From contig JAHCMK010000006.1 of assembly GCA_019192445.1 (NCBI GenBank), positions 1 through 64,000 on the forward strand: a stretch of DNA of 64,000 bases. The letters are read 5' to 3'. The notes beneath the pieces are model-generated. The model was not told the origin of the DNA. It saw nothing but the letters and a program-made list of their open reading frames with translations, and ran no database searches. This document shows positions 34,162-44,022 of this stretch, piece by piece. The position numbers and the translations under genes were made by a program. Origin of the DNA: Oceanococcus sp. HetDA_MAG_MS8. Lineage in GTDB: Bacteria; Pseudomonadota; Gammaproteobacteria; Nevskiales; Oceanococcaceae. Position 1 is the stretch's first letter, and each line of letters opens with the position of its first letter.

Positions 34162-34440
34162 ATGTCTGATCTAAAAGCCCAGTTTGAAGCCGCCGTTGAA
34201 AAAGTGCGGACGGCACCAGCTGATGGGCCCTTGAAGCCCAGCAACGAAGAAAAACTCAAAATGTATGCGCTGTTCCGTCAAGCCAAGGATGGTGACGTTT
34301 CTGGGAAGCGGCCTGGCATGCTGGACCCCGTTGGCCGATTTAAGTACGACGCCTGGGCCAACCTCAAGGGCATGAGCCAAGAAGAGGCCATGCAGAAGTA
34401 CGTGGATCAGGTGGACTCCTTCGAGCAGCAAGCGGGTTAA
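34162..34440 (+). CDS. acyl-CoA-binding protein
   Basis: 92 residues with the whole ACBP signature: FEAAVEKVRT, KPSNEEKLKMYALFRQAKDGDV, RPGMLDPVGRFKYDAWANLKGMS and the C-terminal AMQKYVDQVD helix. The conserved Tyr, Lys and Trp that hold the CoA head group are present. ACBPs carry long-chain acyl-CoA in the cytosol; they are sporadic in bacteria but recurrent in aquatic proteobacteria. Followed 20 bp later by an alpha/beta hydrolase gene that may share its transcript. Confidence 0.95.
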   Translation: MSDLKAQFEAAVEKVRTAPADGPLKPSNEEKLKMYALFRQAKDGDVSGKRPGMLDPVGRFKYDAWANLKGMSQEEAMQKYVDQVDSFEQQAG

Positions 34441-34460
34441 AAAAACACGGCGGAGGAGGC

Positions 34461-35324
34461 ATGGCACAAATTCTGCCCATGTTGCGGCGCCCCGATCCGG
34501 GCGCCGCAGCGGCTGGTTATTTCGACTGGGAAGGCTTTCAAATTGCCTTTGAGGTCCACGGCCCGGAGAATGGGCTGCCGGTGGTGTTGGTCCACGGCAT
34601 ATTGCTGGATTCAGCCTGCAACCGAGACTTGGCGCTCAGCCTGGCTGAGGAAGGCTACAAGGTGGTGCTACTGGACCTACTCGGCCATGGCGCCAGCAGC
34701 CGCCCCCGACATTCCAAGTGGCTACGGGTTGATCTTTACGCCGATCAAATCCGTTGCTGCCTGAACCACTTGGGCTTAGACCGGGTCGTGCTTGGCGGAG
34801 TCTCGTTGGGAGCGATTAGTAGTCTGCAGTTCACCAGCGAGCACCCAGACCGCGTGCAGGGTTTGCTCTTGGAAATGCCCGTCATGGAGCGGGCTGCTCC
34901 TGCCGCCGCCCTTACCCTGATACCCATTCTAGGAATGGCGCGATTTGGCAAGCCCCTTTTGCGCGGCGTAAAGAGCCTAGTCCAGCGCCTTCCCGAACCC
35001 AAACGCAATATCTGGCGCATGGCCCGCAATTTGGGCCTGCATGACCCTGAAGACATTGCCGCCATTATTCATGGCGTGTTGGTGGGGCCGACCGTCCCTA
35101 CCCGCAAAGCACGCCAAGCCATGCGTGCACCGGCGCTCATCATTGGCCATGGCGGAGACTGGCTGCATAACCTGGAAGATGCCCAAGTTCTTGCCCGCGA
35201 AATGCCGAACGCGCGCTTCGTCATTGCGCGCTCCATATTGGAGCTACGCCTACATCCTGAGCGCCTGATGCCAAAGATTCTCAGCTTTTTAGAGCGCACC
35301 CAACTGCCACCACCAGCGGCCTAA
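34461..35324 (+). CDS. alpha/beta hydrolase
   Basis: 287 residues. The fold shows VVLVHGILLDSA (oxyanion segment), LLDLLGHGASSRPRH and the nucleophile elbow GGVSLGAISSLQF. The C-terminal acid and histidine are less obvious: the usual GxxH block looks replaced by RSILELRLHPERLM, so activity is uncertain. A strong GGAGGAGG site precedes the ATG. The stop overlaps that of the convergent EcsC gene by 3 bases (CTAA). Confidence 0.85.
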   Translation: MAQILPMLRRPDPGAAAAGYFDWEGFQIAFEVHGPENGLPVVLVHGILLDSACNRDLALSLAEEGYKVVLLDLLGHGASSRPRHSKWLRVDLYADQIRCCLNHLGLDRVVLGGVSLGAISSLQFTSEHPDRVQGLLLEMPVMERAAPAAALTLIPILGMARFGKPLLRGVKSLVQRLPEPKRNIWRMARNLGLHDPEDIAAIIHGVLVGPTVPTRKARQAMRAPALIIGHGGDWLHNLEDAQVLAREMPNARFVIARSILELRLHPERLMPKILSFLERTQLPPPAA

Positions 35325-36163
35325 GGGCGCGGCAACTGCTCGTGTTGCAGGGGCGCGACATCATCGGTCATCGACATGGCGCGTCGCCCCTCGTCGAAGT
35401 GACTGTGGTGCAGCAAATACCTTAAGGCGCAGACATGCTGCGCGGCGCTGCAGACATCGTGAATGTACATGGCATTGACGGTGCTGCCTGCTACGGCCCC
35501 CACCAGCGGAACGGATTGCGCTAACTTGCGTTGACCCAAATACCCACCTAACTGGCGTGCTACCTGATTCAGACTCAGCTGAACCGCATCCTTGGCCATT
35601 TGTCGCTGCAGGGCACGCTCCAAACCGTCCCGCACCGCAGCCACAGTCAATTCGCTGGGGTCTACATCTAAGCTGCGCAGAGCGAGTTGCTTTTCTTGAA
35701 TGGTGTTCGCGCTGGCAATCGCGAAAATCCCCATGGCCAATGCGGGCTCATCATCCACGTTCAGCCCATAACAACCCGCCGTACGTTCAATGCTGCCCAA
35801 GGCCAGGGTGAGCAGTAAGGGAATATCTGCCGCCACACCCCAGGCGCCGCCAACACCCGTAACGGCTCCGACGCTGCCAGCTAGGCCGGCAGCCAACTTG
35901 GCAATACGCCGCGCACGGCCATCGCAGTCCTGCAAATCTTGGCCCGGAGCAGGCTGTGGCAGACGCTGGTGAAATTGCCAGCGCGCTACAGACTGGCTAC
36001 CCCGCAAGACGGACTGCAACAGGGGCAAGGGCACCAAAGCCTGGGCTGCTCGCGATGCTGGAGCCAGAGCCCGGCCAAATCCACGAGCCACCCAGCTGGG
36101 TGGGGATTGGGACCAGGCCGCAATAGTCTCGGCCCTTTGTATCGCGTATTCGTCCATGCTCAT
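35321..36163 (-). CDS. EcsC family protein
   Basis: 280 residues matching the EcsC family: an Ala/Gly-rich segment (LAAGLAGSVGAVTGVGGAWGVAADIPLLLTLALGSI, split here as two hydrophobic blocks) and VPLVGAVAGSTVNAMYIHDV near the end. EcsC was named from the Bacillus ecs operon, but the function is unknown; the proteobacterial forms are probably membrane-associated. It is monocistronic and convergent with the hydrolase gene. Confidence 0.85.
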   Translation of the reverse strand: MSMDEYAIQRAETIAAWSQSPPSWVARGFGRALAPASRAAQALVPLPLLQSVLRGSQSVARWQFHQRLPQPAPGQDLQDCDGRARRIAKLAAGLAGSVGAVTGVGGAWGVAADIPLLLTLALGSIERTAGCYGLNVDDEPALAMGIFAIASANTIQEKQLALRSLDVDPSELTVAAVRDGLERALQRQMAKDAVQLSLNQVARQLGGYLGQRKLAQSVPLVGAVAGSTVNAMYIHDVCSAAQHVCALRYLLHHSHFDEGRRAMSMTDDVAPLQHEQLPRP

Positions 36164-36231
36164 AGTGGCCCAGCCTGAGTCTCCGGCCTCGCAGTGCCAG
36201 TTGTTGGCGGCATGGGGTATCGTACGCGCCC

Positions 36232-37008
36232 ATGTGCTTAATTGTCTTTAGCTGGGATGAGGACCAACCTGCACTCAGGCTGGTCGCCAACCGCGACGAA
36301 TTCCATGCTCGGCCGAGTAGCCCACTTGGGTTTTGGGCCGATGCACCAGAGATACTGGCCGGGCGAGATTTGACCGCCGGTGGCACTTGGCTGGGAGTAA
36401 GTCAACGAGGACGCTTTGCCGCCATTACCAATGTCCGTGAGCCTGGGTCACAGCTCCCAGAGAATCCACGGTCGCGGGGACATTTGGTGAGAGACTTCCT
36501 GCTGAGCGAACAAACAGCCATGGAGTTCTGCACAGCCCTGGAGCCCCATGCTCAGGAGTTTCCCGGCTTCAATCTGCTGGTGCTCGATGGCAAGGACATG
36601 GTGTACTTCGGTAACCGCCATCCTATACAGCTGCTCCACAGCGGCCACTATGGATTGAGCAATGCGGGTCTGAACAGCAGCTGGCCCAAGGTAGAACAAA
36701 GCGTAGCGGCCCTGGCCGCCCAACCCAATACCGCATCATTATCGGAGGATGTGCAGCTGCTGAGTCGGCGCGAGGCCTATGCGGATAAGCTACTACCCGA
36801 TACTGGCGTGGGCCTCAATGCAGAGCGCCTGCTCTCGCCTCCGTTTATTGTGTCGCCGGGTTATGGCACCCGCTGCACCACGGCCCTGCGCTGGAGCCCT
36901 GAGGCCGTTCAATTGCTCGAGCACAGTTACGATAGTGCCGGAAAGGTGACTACTGTGGTCAAAGAGTCTATGCAGCACGTGACAGGCCTCAGCAGCGTCA
37001 GCCCATAG
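36232..37008 (+). CDS. NRDE family protein (TANGO2-like)
   Basis: 258 residues starting MCLIVFSWDED, with the name-giving NRDE motif in RLVANRDEFHARP, then GGTWLGVSQRGRFAAITNVRE and RGHLVRDFL. This is the bacterial TANGO2/NRDE (Ser-rich, Ntn-like) family; homologues have been linked to heme trafficking in eukaryotes. The bacterial role is unsettled. It has no signal peptide, so it is cytoplasmic, and it stands alone. Confidence 0.93.
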   Translation: MCLIVFSWDEDQPALRLVANRDEFHARPSSPLGFWADAPEILAGRDLTAGGTWLGVSQRGRFAAITNVREPGSQLPENPRSRGHLVRDFLLSEQTAMEFCTALEPHAQEFPGFNLLVLDGKDMVYFGNRHPIQLLHSGHYGLSNAGLNSSWPKVEQSVAALAAQPNTASLSEDVQLLSRREAYADKLLPDTGVGLNAERLLSPPFIVSPGYGTRCTTALRWSPEAVQLLEHSYDSAGKVTTVVKESMQHVTGLSSVSP

Positions 37009-37216
37009 CGCTCTGCTGCTCCGGCAGAATCCAGACATTCGGGGCTGTGCGCGAGGCGGGGTCAGGCACATCGTCGGTAGCGACCACACCATAAGCGCCG
37101 CAGACCGCACTATTGCGGGCAGACCCCGGAATAAGGCGTGGCGAGCGCCCTTAGCTCGGCGCCCACCACAATGATTCAGGAGTGATTCAGTACCGACGCG
37201 CCTGAACGATGCCGCC

Positions 37217-38338
37217 CTAAGAGCTAGCCCAGGTGCGCAAAGCGCCCAAGCCTGGCTTGCCTCGCTGCCCAGCCTCGCGTTGAATTTTGTGCAGGGCGCG
37301 CTCTAAGGCGGCAATGGCCTCTTTGTTTCCTTCCCGGCGATATTCGGGCAGTCGTTGGGCGTAGTCATCGCATTGGCGTAGGAAGCGCTCGATGTCATAG
37401 CCTGTGAGCGTCGACAATTCGGCCTGCTCACCAATGCCCATGCGCACCACCATACTGGCATTCAGGCGCTGTTCCACCACGTCTTCGGGCACCAGCAGAG
37501 TGGGCTTACCCAGCCAAATAGCCTCGCTAATAAGTTGGTTGCCGGCAGTGCTCAAAACTCCGCGACAACCGGCCAAGTCGTCAACGAAGCCCCGCTGGCT
37601 AGGCGCACGAAAAGATAAGTTGTCATCATCACCGACCCGGCCGGTGCCATAGACATGCACCGGAATGTCCAACGCCCGCAGCGCCTGTTCGACGCCGGGA
37701 AGGAACTGGTGTGGCCCCTTGTTGAAGTAGGCCAGCAGGTAGTCCCCCTGATGGGGCCTAGCCTGAAGCACCATATCGCGCAGAATGGGCCCTACAGTTT
37801 GAACATTGCGATAACGAGTGGGGCAATCGTAGAAGCTCGATACGATGGCGTAGTCGGGAATACCCATCAAGGTGCGGTAGCCAAAGGCATCGCGCGCGGC
37901 TGCGAAGCGATCCGCCATGGGAAAGCTAGGCTTGCAATAAGCCATGATGCCAACATGATCCAAAGAAACGCGTGGTAAGCGCCGCTGGCGGGCCACCTTA
38001 TGCGTCCAGGCTTCAGAGTCGGAGATCACCACATGCGGCTGGAACGCATCCCAATCCTTATGCAGCGCGGCGACACCCTCACCACCGAATAACACGTCGG
38101 CCATCGGCTTCACGTTGTCCAGAATCGTGCGCTGGGTATCAACGCGCCCATCCGCGCCGTAACGCCACGCGATGGTCGGAATTAAGGTGCAGTCGAATTG
38201 ATCCTTCATCACGGCATAGGCATCAGGGCCGGCAAACACGCGGACCTGATGCCCTTGTTCTAGCAGGCTGGGAATAATTGCGCTGGAGCGCATGGCATGG
38301 CCGCGCCCATAACCCATAATTCCGTAAGCAATCCGCAT
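37217..38338 (-). CDS. MJ1255/VC2487-type glycosyltransferase
   Basis: 373 residues. It opens RIAYGIMGYGRGHAMRS, the GT-B N-terminal glycine loop, and ends with a donor-site block ACRGVLST-like segment (GCRGVLSTAGNQLISEAIWLG) followed by KPTLLVPEDVVEQRLNA. This is the MJ1255/VC2487 family of predicted glycosyltransferases, related to UDP-GlcNAc transferases such as MurG. The acceptor is unknown. It is a monocistronic gene with a short 164-bp space to the outer-membrane protein gene. Confidence 0.85.
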   Translation of the reverse strand: MRIAYGIMGYGRGHAMRSSAIIPSLLEQGHQVRVFAGPDAYAVMKDQFDCTLIPTIAWRYGADGRVDTQRTILDNVKPMADVLFGGEGVAALHKDWDAFQPHVVISDSEAWTHKVARQRRLPRVSLDHVGIMAYCKPSFPMADRFAAARDAFGYRTLMGIPDYAIVSSFYDCPTRYRNVQTVGPILRDMVLQARPHQGDYLLAYFNKGPHQFLPGVEQALRALDIPVHVYGTGRVGDDDNLSFRAPSQRGFVDDLAGCRGVLSTAGNQLISEAIWLGKPTLLVPEDVVEQRLNASMVVRMGIGEQAELSTLTGYDIERFLRQCDDYAQRLPEYRREGNKEAIAALERALHKIQREAGQRGKPGLGALRTWASS

Positions 38339-38502
38339 GATCTGGCCCCTGCCGACTCTTGGTGAAATTGCAGCTTAGGCCATGAATTACAACGCTACGG
38401 TGACAACACTGTTGCGCTTTGGTGACAGCCGCAGATTGCTTTCAGGGTCCGGGCTGCCTACCATGCGCGTGGGGAGTCACTTCTACGTGGTACACGTTTT
38501 TC

Positions 38503-39261
38503 ATGATCGCTGTTCGTCATTGTGTGGGCCTAGCATTGCTGAGCTCGGTATCGGTTGCTTCTGCGGGTTGGTTCGACTGGTTTAAGCCAGCCGAATGGGC
38601 TGGGGGTGTAGCGGGCCTTTTCGACTCAGATGGTGAGGGCGGGCGCGGACTCTATCTCGGTGGCTCGGCCGGCGTTATGCGTGCGGACTATGGGCTACAG
38701 CGGCGCTTGGGCGGCGTCGCAGACCGCGGCATCATTCCGGACGATGTGCTGTACATGGATGAGCCGGCCTACATGACCATCGCCACCTTACGTGGTGGAT
38801 GGCAACCCTTTCGTTGGCTGGAAGCAGAGGTGGAGTGGGGCTTCGACGTCGATAAGGCCGAGGTCAGCGAAAATCCGCGCCAAGTCGCTGAGCTCGACAG
38901 CCTGACCTCGGTGATGCTGCGACCGCAATTACCATTAGGTGGAGCCAACCTCTTTTTAGAGCTTGGCTTTAACGATATCCGCATCAATACCCAATGTGGC
39001 ACCAGCGATACCAATGCCGACGCGGATATTCGACGCGACCCGACTCTGGAAGCCAGCTGCCAAAGCTTTGAAGAGTCTAGCTTTGCTTACGGCGCCGGGG
39101 TGAGCTTTAAGCTGTCACAGCAAGCCAGCCTGCAGTTTGCGTGGCGGCAGATGTACGACGACGATTTCAACAACAACGGCGATAATGACAGCGTGACCGG
39201 TCTGAGCATCGGCGTCACTATGGCCTTTGGTGGCGGCAGCAGCGACGACTATTACGACTAA
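38503..39261 (+). CDS. outer-membrane beta-barrel protein
   Basis: 252 residues with a signal peptide (VRHCVGLALLSSVSVASA, cleavage before GWFDWF) and about eight amphipathic strands (YLGGSAGVMRADYGL, FLELGFNDIRI, ASLQFAWRQMYDDDF, TGLSIGVTMAFGGG). It resembles OmpA/OmpW-like eight-stranded barrels without an OmpA domain. The acidic tail (SSDDYYD) follows the last strand, which is unusual because barrels normally end in Phe. A Cys pair (QCGTSD...EASCQS) may form an extracellular loop disulfide. The start at 38503 gives a normal signal peptide; no clear ribosome site is visible. Confidence 0.7.
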   Translation: MIAVRHCVGLALLSSVSVASAGWFDWFKPAEWAGGVAGLFDSDGEGGRGLYLGGSAGVMRADYGLQRRLGGVADRGIIPDDVLYMDEPAYMTIATLRGGWQPFRWLEAEVEWGFDVDKAEVSENPRQVAELDSLTSVMLRPQLPLGGANLFLELGFNDIRINTQCGTSDTNADADIRRDPTLEASCQSFEESSFAYGAGVSFKLSQQASLQFAWRQMYDDDFNNNGDNDSVTGLSIGVTMAFGGGSSDDYYD

Positions 39262-39326
39262 GCGGCGAAACGCCGCAGCCGGGAGCAACTATTTCGCAGT
39301 GCGCTTGGGTGCGCCTGAGCTTTGGC

Positions 39327-41144
39327 TTATGCACTCTGGTCTGGGCTGTCGGCGCCGGTGAGCGTGTCCTCTCTAGATTGTTCTTTCCAGAGCTTGGCGT
39401 ACAGTCCCTGCTTGGCAAGCAGCGCCGGGTGATTCCCCTGCTCGACAACCTGCCCTTGATCCAGCACCACAATGTTGTCGGCGTCACGAATCGTCGATAG
39501 CCGGTGGGCGATGGCAATACAGGTACGATCTTGCATCGCTTCGCGTAGGGTCTGCATCACGCTGGCCTCGGCCTGCGAATCCAAGCTAGAGGTCGCCTCA
39601 TCTAATATCAACAGCCGCGGGTTCTTCAGCAGTACACGGGCCAAGGCGATGCGCTGCTTTTCGCCACCAGACACTTTCATCCCCCGCTCGCCGACCAGGG
39701 TGTCAAGACCCTCAGGCGCTGCCTCCAGCAAGCTATCCAAAGCGGCCCCTTGAGCGGCTTCAGCGAGCTGCTCAGGGCTGGAATCAGGCCGACCATAGGC
39801 GATGTTGTGGGCAATGGTGTCGTTCAGCAAGACGGTATCCTGGGGGACAACACCAATGTTCGCGCGCAGAACCTGCAGTTGGTAGGCGCGCAGGTCCAAG
39901 CCATTCAAGCGTATTTGCCCAGCCTGGGGGTCATAAAAACGGAATAACAGCTTGGCCAAGGTGGACTTGCCACTGCCGCTGGGGCCGACGATGGCCGTGG
40001 TCGTACCTGGCTCCACGGCAATGGAGATGCCCTTAAGGATGGGCCGCGCCGGATCGTAAGCGTAGTGCAGTTCGTCAATGTCCACACGCGGTGGAGCCTG
40101 GAGCTGAAGGGTCACAGCATCTTGCGCATCCGCAATGGTTGGCGCGATGTCGAGCAGGCTGAACAAACGCTGTACAGCGACCAAGCTGGCCTTGATTTCC
40201 CGGTACACAAAACCGAGGAAATTGAGTGGGGTGAATAACGACACCAGATAGGCGTTCACCATCACGAAATCGCCGGCTGTTTGGCGTCCGTCCACGACGG
40301 CCATTCCGGCAAGGATCAACATGCACAATAGGGCGACGGCGATGATGAGGGCCTGCCCTGCGTTGAGCACTGCTAAGGAAATACGCGATGAGCGCATCGC
40401 GCCCTCCCAATCCTCAAGCTCACGGTCATAGCGTTTGAGCTCACGCTCTTCTGCACCAAAGTACTTTACTGTTTCAAAGTTCAGTAAAGCATCCACGGCC
40501 CGTCCATGGGCCTGGGAATCCATACGCATGCTGGTGCGCACATGCCGGGTTCGCCACTCGGTTACCGCCACTGTCCAGGCTATGTAGGCCAGTACAGCCA
40601 CGAGCATTACCACGCCAAAGAGCCAGCCAAAGGCGCTGACCAAGATCACCGCGACCGCCGCGATCTCGATCAATGTGGGCAAGATATTGAACAGCATGAA
40701 GCGCAGCAGGAAGCGAATCCCAGACACACCACGTTCGATGTCTCTGGACAAGGAGCCGGTTTGACGGGATTGATGAAATTCCAAATCCAGGCTTTGCAGA
40801 TGCGCAAAAACCTGAACGCTCACCCGGCGCATGGTGCGCTCTGTGACCCGCGCGAAGACCAGGTCCCGCCACTCGCCCAGCCAGCCTCCTGCGAGCCTGA
40901 GGCCGGCGTAGGCGCAGATAATCCCCAGCGGCAAAGCCAGATTGAGGGCATATGCCGAGAGTCCGTCCACCAGTAATTTGAGCAACCACGGGGTGACCAG
41001 CGTGGCCGCCTTCGCCAAGGCGAGCAACACCAACGCCAGCACCACACTACTGCGTTCCTGCAGGAGGTGAGGTACCAGTCGTAACGCTGAACGCCACTCC
41101 GGGTTGAGGCCGGCGCTGGATGGGTCTTCTAGGCTATGGCGCAT
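39327..41144 (-). CDS. Atm1/HMT1-type ABC exporter (permease-ATPase fusion)
   Basis: 605 residues. Six transmembrane helices (about 35-320) with the Atm1-type segment AVDALLNFETVKYFGAEERE are followed by an ABC ATPase: Walker A IVGPSGSGKSTLAKLL, signature VSGGEKQRIALARVLL, Walker B RLLILDEATSSLD and the switch IAHRLSTIRDADN. The NFETVKYF motif is diagnostic for the Atm1/HMT1 group, which exports glutathione-linked compounds or metal conjugates. It acts as a homodimer in the inner membrane. It is monocistronic. Confidence 0.93.
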   Translation of the reverse strand: MRHSLEDPSSAGLNPEWRSALRLVPHLLQERSSVVLALVLLALAKAATLVTPWLLKLLVDGLSAYALNLALPLGIICAYAGLRLAGGWLGEWRDLVFARVTERTMRRVSVQVFAHLQSLDLEFHQSRQTGSLSRDIERGVSGIRFLLRFMLFNILPTLIEIAAVAVILVSAFGWLFGVVMLVAVLAYIAWTVAVTEWRTRHVRTSMRMDSQAHGRAVDALLNFETVKYFGAEERELKRYDRELEDWEGAMRSSRISLAVLNAGQALIIAVALLCMLILAGMAVVDGRQTAGDFVMVNAYLVSLFTPLNFLGFVYREIKASLVAVQRLFSLLDIAPTIADAQDAVTLQLQAPPRVDIDELHYAYDPARPILKGISIAVEPGTTTAIVGPSGSGKSTLAKLLFRFYDPQAGQIRLNGLDLRAYQLQVLRANIGVVPQDTVLLNDTIAHNIAYGRPDSSPEQLAEAAQGAALDSLLEAAPEGLDTLVGERGMKVSGGEKQRIALARVLLKNPRLLILDEATSSLDSQAEASVMQTLREAMQDRTCIAIAHRLSTIRDADNIVVLDQGQVVEQGNHPALLAKQGLYAKLWKEQSREDTLTGADSPDQSA

Positions 41145-41330
41145 GCGCAGGTGTTGCCCTGGTCGAAATCGGGTTGATGCAATGCTTGGCCCACAGGCGA
41201 GCCGATCGTCCGCTTGAGGGGATGCTCAGAAGCCACCATAGCAGCGTCACTTCTCGGGAGTCTGATCGCGGGTAGCACGGCGCGCTGTTGCCTTTAGGAG
41301 CATCAGTCAGACTCACAAAACACCGTTACC

Positions 41331-41354
41331 AGCCTCGCCGGTAGAGGCGAGGCT
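41331..41354. terminator. hairpin downstream of the CBS gene
   Basis: AGCCTCGCC (41331-41339) pairs perfectly with GGCGAGGCT (41346-41354) with a 6-nt loop, 20 bp after the CBS stop on the minus strand. The following bases on that strand have only a delayed TTTT, so it is a weak terminator candidate. Confidence 0.4.
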
Positions 41355-41374
41355 CGCATCGATGACGCTTGCAA

Positions 41375-41776
41375 TTAAGAGTGGCTGATTTCGCGGACGG
41401 CGCGTAATACGTCGCGCCGACTGATTTGGCCGATAAGACGATTGTCTTCAACCACAGGAAAGCGCTTGTACGGTGTATCCAAGAACATCTTGGCAATTTC
41501 GAGAATGGAGGTATCGCTCTCGACTGTCACAACCGAGGTCGTCATGAAATCACTGACCGTGCCCGAGTACTGATTGTGGTAACCGGCCGTTAAGGCGACC
41601 TTGATGCAATCTTTCTCCGACAATAGCCCGACGATGTTGCCGGTGTTATCGATAACGGGAGCACCAGATATGCCGTTTTCAAGCAAACGGTGAATCGCCG
41701 TCATCACATCCAAGTCTGGTTTGAAAGTGACCAGACTGGCAGCCATATATTGTTTGGCCGTGATTTCTTGTAGCAC
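41375..41776 (-). CDS. tandem CBS-domain protein
   Basis: 133 residues made only of two CBS motifs (residues about 5-60 and 70-128): LLENGISGAPVIDNTGNIVGLLSEKD and DTPYKRFPVVEDNRLIGQISRRDVLRAV. Such proteins bind adenine nucleotides and act as energy sensors or regulators of partners. The start is GTG with GGAGGA at good spacing. It lies close to nqrM and the nqr operon, so a link to redox or energy state is possible but unproven. Confidence 0.93.
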   Translation of the reverse strand: MLQEITAKQYMAASLVTFKPDLDVMTAIHRLLENGISGAPVIDNTGNIVGLLSEKDCIKVALTAGYHNQYSGTVSDFMTTSVVTVESDTSILEIAKMFLDTPYKRFPVVEDNRLIGQISRRDVLRAVREISHS

Positions 41777-41823
41777 CGAGGTCTTCCTCCATGATGGCGT
41801 CCTCGGCTGAAGTCCCTGACACC

Positions 41824-42051
41824 TTATTTCAAGGCGTTACTAGCGAGCTGCGACCGAGGCGACACAGCTGGCTGATCTTCATCATCACATACTTTGCGGC
41901 CGGCTGCGGCACAGGCGCAATCAAAGCCATCTTTGGCCGCAATTCCCCCGCAGGAGCCTTTGATGGGCTTGTTTGCGACCAAGGCGCCCACTGCCATTCC
42001 GGTTACAGCTAAGAGCATGATGACGAAGGAAATTGCGATTGTGGCAAGCAT
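41824..42051 (-). CDS. nqrM: Na+-NQR maturation protein NqrM
   Basis: 75 residues: one N-terminal membrane helix (TIAISFVIMLLAVTGMAVGAL) followed by the NqrM signature NKPIKGSCGGIAAKDG and further cysteines (CACAAAGRKVC). NqrM helps to insert an iron centre between NqrD and NqrE. The ATG at 42051 has AGGAC upstream; the frame is open to 42126 but that stretch overlaps the nqr terminator. The C-terminal tail after the last cysteine (about 17 residues, DDEDQPAVSP...) is longer than usual. It lies downstream of nqrF beyond a terminator hairpin. Confidence 0.9.
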   Translation of the reverse strand: MLATIAISFVIMLLAVTGMAVGALVANKPIKGSCGGIAAKDGFDCACAAAGRKVCDDEDQPAVSPRSQLASNALK

Positions 42052-42100
42052 GGTTGAGTCCTGGTCGGTGTTACTACTAAGGGACGATGCTGCGAAGACA

Positions 42101-42138
42101 ACAAAGCCGGTGATACACAGCATCACCGGCCTTTGTTT
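42101..42138 (-). terminator. terminator of the nqr operon
   Basis: GCCGGTGAT (42106-42114) pairs perfectly with ATCACCGGC (42122-42130). On the minus strand it is followed by TTTGTTGT and lies 41 bp after the nqrF stop. It would separate nqrF from nqrM unless read through. Confidence 0.6.
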
Positions 42139-42178
42139 GGATCATCCCGATACGGATGCGTTCATTGGCGCGCCTAGA

Positions 42179-43399
42179 TCAGCCACCAAAATCATCCAAC
42201 ATGATGTTTTCGGGCTCTACACCAAGATCGGTCAACATCTTGATGACGGCCGCGTTCATCATAGGTGGCCCACACATGTAGAACTCACAATCTTCCGGTG
42301 CCGGGTGATCTTTGAGGTAGTTCTCGTAGAGCACTTCATGGATGAAGCCGGTATCCCCTTCCCAGTTGTCTTCAGGCTGAGGGTCGGACAAGGCTACATG
42401 CCAATCAAAGTTGTCATTTTCCTTGGCCAGCATGTCGAAGTCTTCGACATAGAACATCTCACGCAGACTGCGTGCCCCATACCAAAAGCTCATTTTGCGA
42501 TTGGTCTTGATGCGACGCAGCTGATCAAAAATGTGTGAACGCATGGGTGCCATGCCGGCGCCGCCACCCACGAACACCATTTCCGCGTCGGTTTCCTTGG
42601 CGAAAAACTCACCGAAGGGCCCCGAAATGGTTACCTTGTCGCCCGGCTTCAGGTTGAAGATGTACGAACTCATTACACCCGGCGCCAAATCCATCCGTGA
42701 GGGCGGCGGCGTCGCAATCCGCACGTTGAGCATGATGATGCCCTCTTCCTCTGGATAGTTCGCCATGGAGTAGGCCCGGAGTGCCGGCTCCTTAGGCTTA
42801 GAGACCAAGTCGAAGAGTTTGAACTTATCCCAGTCACCGCGGTATTCATCGGCGATTTGGAAGTTTTTGTACTCAATAACGTCGTCGGGGCATTCAATTT
42901 GAATGTAACCGCCGGCCCGGAAGTTCACGTTTTCGCCGGCCGGGAGTTCGAGTACCAACTCCTTGATGAAGGTCGCGACGTTGTCGTTGGAGCGCACGGT
43001 GCACTCCCACTTTTTCACGCCAAAGACCTCTTCAGGAACATGAATTTTCATGTCCTGCTTCACGGTCACTTGGCAGGACAAACGGTCACCATCGCGGGCC
43101 TCGCGTTTGGTGATGTGTGATTCCTCGGTAGGCAGAATGGAACCACCACCTTCATTCACCTGCACACGGCATTGGGCACAGGTGCCACCACCGCCACAAG
43201 CGGAGGGAACAAATAAGCCAGCGTTGGCCAATGTGCCCAAGAGCTTGCCGCCGGTTGGCGCTTCGATGGTTTTTTCGTCGTTAATGGTGATCTTGACGTT
43301 CCCCTGGGGCACTAGCTTCGAGCGAGCGGCCAGGATGATGGTCACCAAGGCCAGCACAATGCCGGTGAACAGGGCGACGCCGAGGGCAATCTCAGTCAT
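42179..43399 (-). CDS. nqrF: Na+-NQR subunit F (FAD/2Fe-2S, NADH entry)
   Basis: 406 residues. One N-terminal helix, then a plant-type ferredoxin domain with cysteines in [13 protein letters not shown] and RLSCQVT, and a ferredoxin-reductase domain with the FAD motif [11 protein letters not shown] and the NADH motif [15 protein letters not shown]. This is the subunit that takes electrons from NADH. It is the last gene of the leftward nqrABCDEF operon, with 14 bp to nqrE. Confidence 0.97.
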   Translation of the reverse strand: MTEIALGVALFTGIVLALVTIILAARSKLVPQGNVKITINDEKTIEAPTGGKLLGTLANAGLFVPSACGGGGTCAQCRVQVNEGGGSILPTEESHITKREARDGDRLSCQVTVKQDMKIHVPEEVFGVKKWECTVRSNDNVATFIKELVLELPAGENVNFRAGGYIQIECPDDVIEYKNFQIADEYRGDWDKFKLFDLVSKPKEPALRAYSMANYPEEEGIIMLNVRIATPPPSRMDLAPGVMSSYIFNLKPGDKVTISGPFGEFFAKETDAEMVFVGGGAGMAPMRSHIFDQLRRIKTNRKMSFWYGARSLREMFYVEDFDMLAKENDNFDWHVALSDPQPEDNWEGDTGFIHEVLYENYLKDHPAPEDCEFYMCGPPMMNAAVIKMLTDLGVEPENIMLDDFGG

Positions 43400-43413
43400 G
43401 GTTCAGTGCGCTC

Positions 43414-44022
43414 CTAGAGTTGCACGCCGGAGAAGGCCATAAACCCTAAGGCCATCAACCCGGTGCTAATGAAGGTAATACCCAGACCTTGTAGCCCATC
43501 GGGCACGTCCGAATACTTCAGCTTCTCCCGTATGCCTGCCAGAGCAACAATGGCAAGCGCCCATCCCGCGCCACTGCCGAGGCCATAGACCACGGACTCG
43601 GCGAAGTTGTAATCCCGCTCCACCATGAACAGCGTGCCCCCCAAAATGGCGCAGTTCACGGTGATAAGTGGCAGGAAGATCCCCAGTGCCGCATGCAGTG
43701 CGGGCACGTACTTGTCCAAAAACATTTCCAGAATTTGGACCATCGCAGCGATCATGCCGATGTAAGAAATCAAGCCCAAAAAGGACAGATCGACATTCGG
43801 CAGCCCCGCCCAGGCCAATGCCCCATCTTTGAGCAAGAACTGGTACATCAAGTTGTTCGCGGGAACGGTGATGGCTTGCACCACAACCACGGCCACACCC
43901 AGCCCGATGGCTGTGGAAATCTTCTTGGACACGGCCAAGAAGGTACACATGCCCAAGAAGAAGGCCAGCGCCATGTTCTCTACGAACACGGCCTTCAAAA
44001 ACAGATTAACGAGCTCGGCCAT
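43414..44022 (-). CDS. nqrE: Na+-NQR subunit E
   Basis: 202 residues with six membrane helices and the conserved loops [18 protein letters not shown] and [10 protein letters not shown], each with a cysteine. Together with the NqrD cysteines these hold the membrane-embedded iron centre. It pairs with NqrD as an inverted-topology homologue. Its ATG overlaps the nqrD stop by one base. Confidence 0.97.
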   Translation of the reverse strand: MAELVNLFLKAVFVENMALAFFLGMCTFLAVSKKISTAIGLGVAVVVVQAITVPANNLMYQFLLKDGALAWAGLPNVDLSFLGLISYIGMIAAMVQILEMFLDKYVPALHAALGIFLPLITVNCAILGGTLFMVERDYNFAESVVYGLGSGAGWALAIVALAGIREKLKYSDVPDGLQGLGITFISTGLMALGFMAFSGVQL

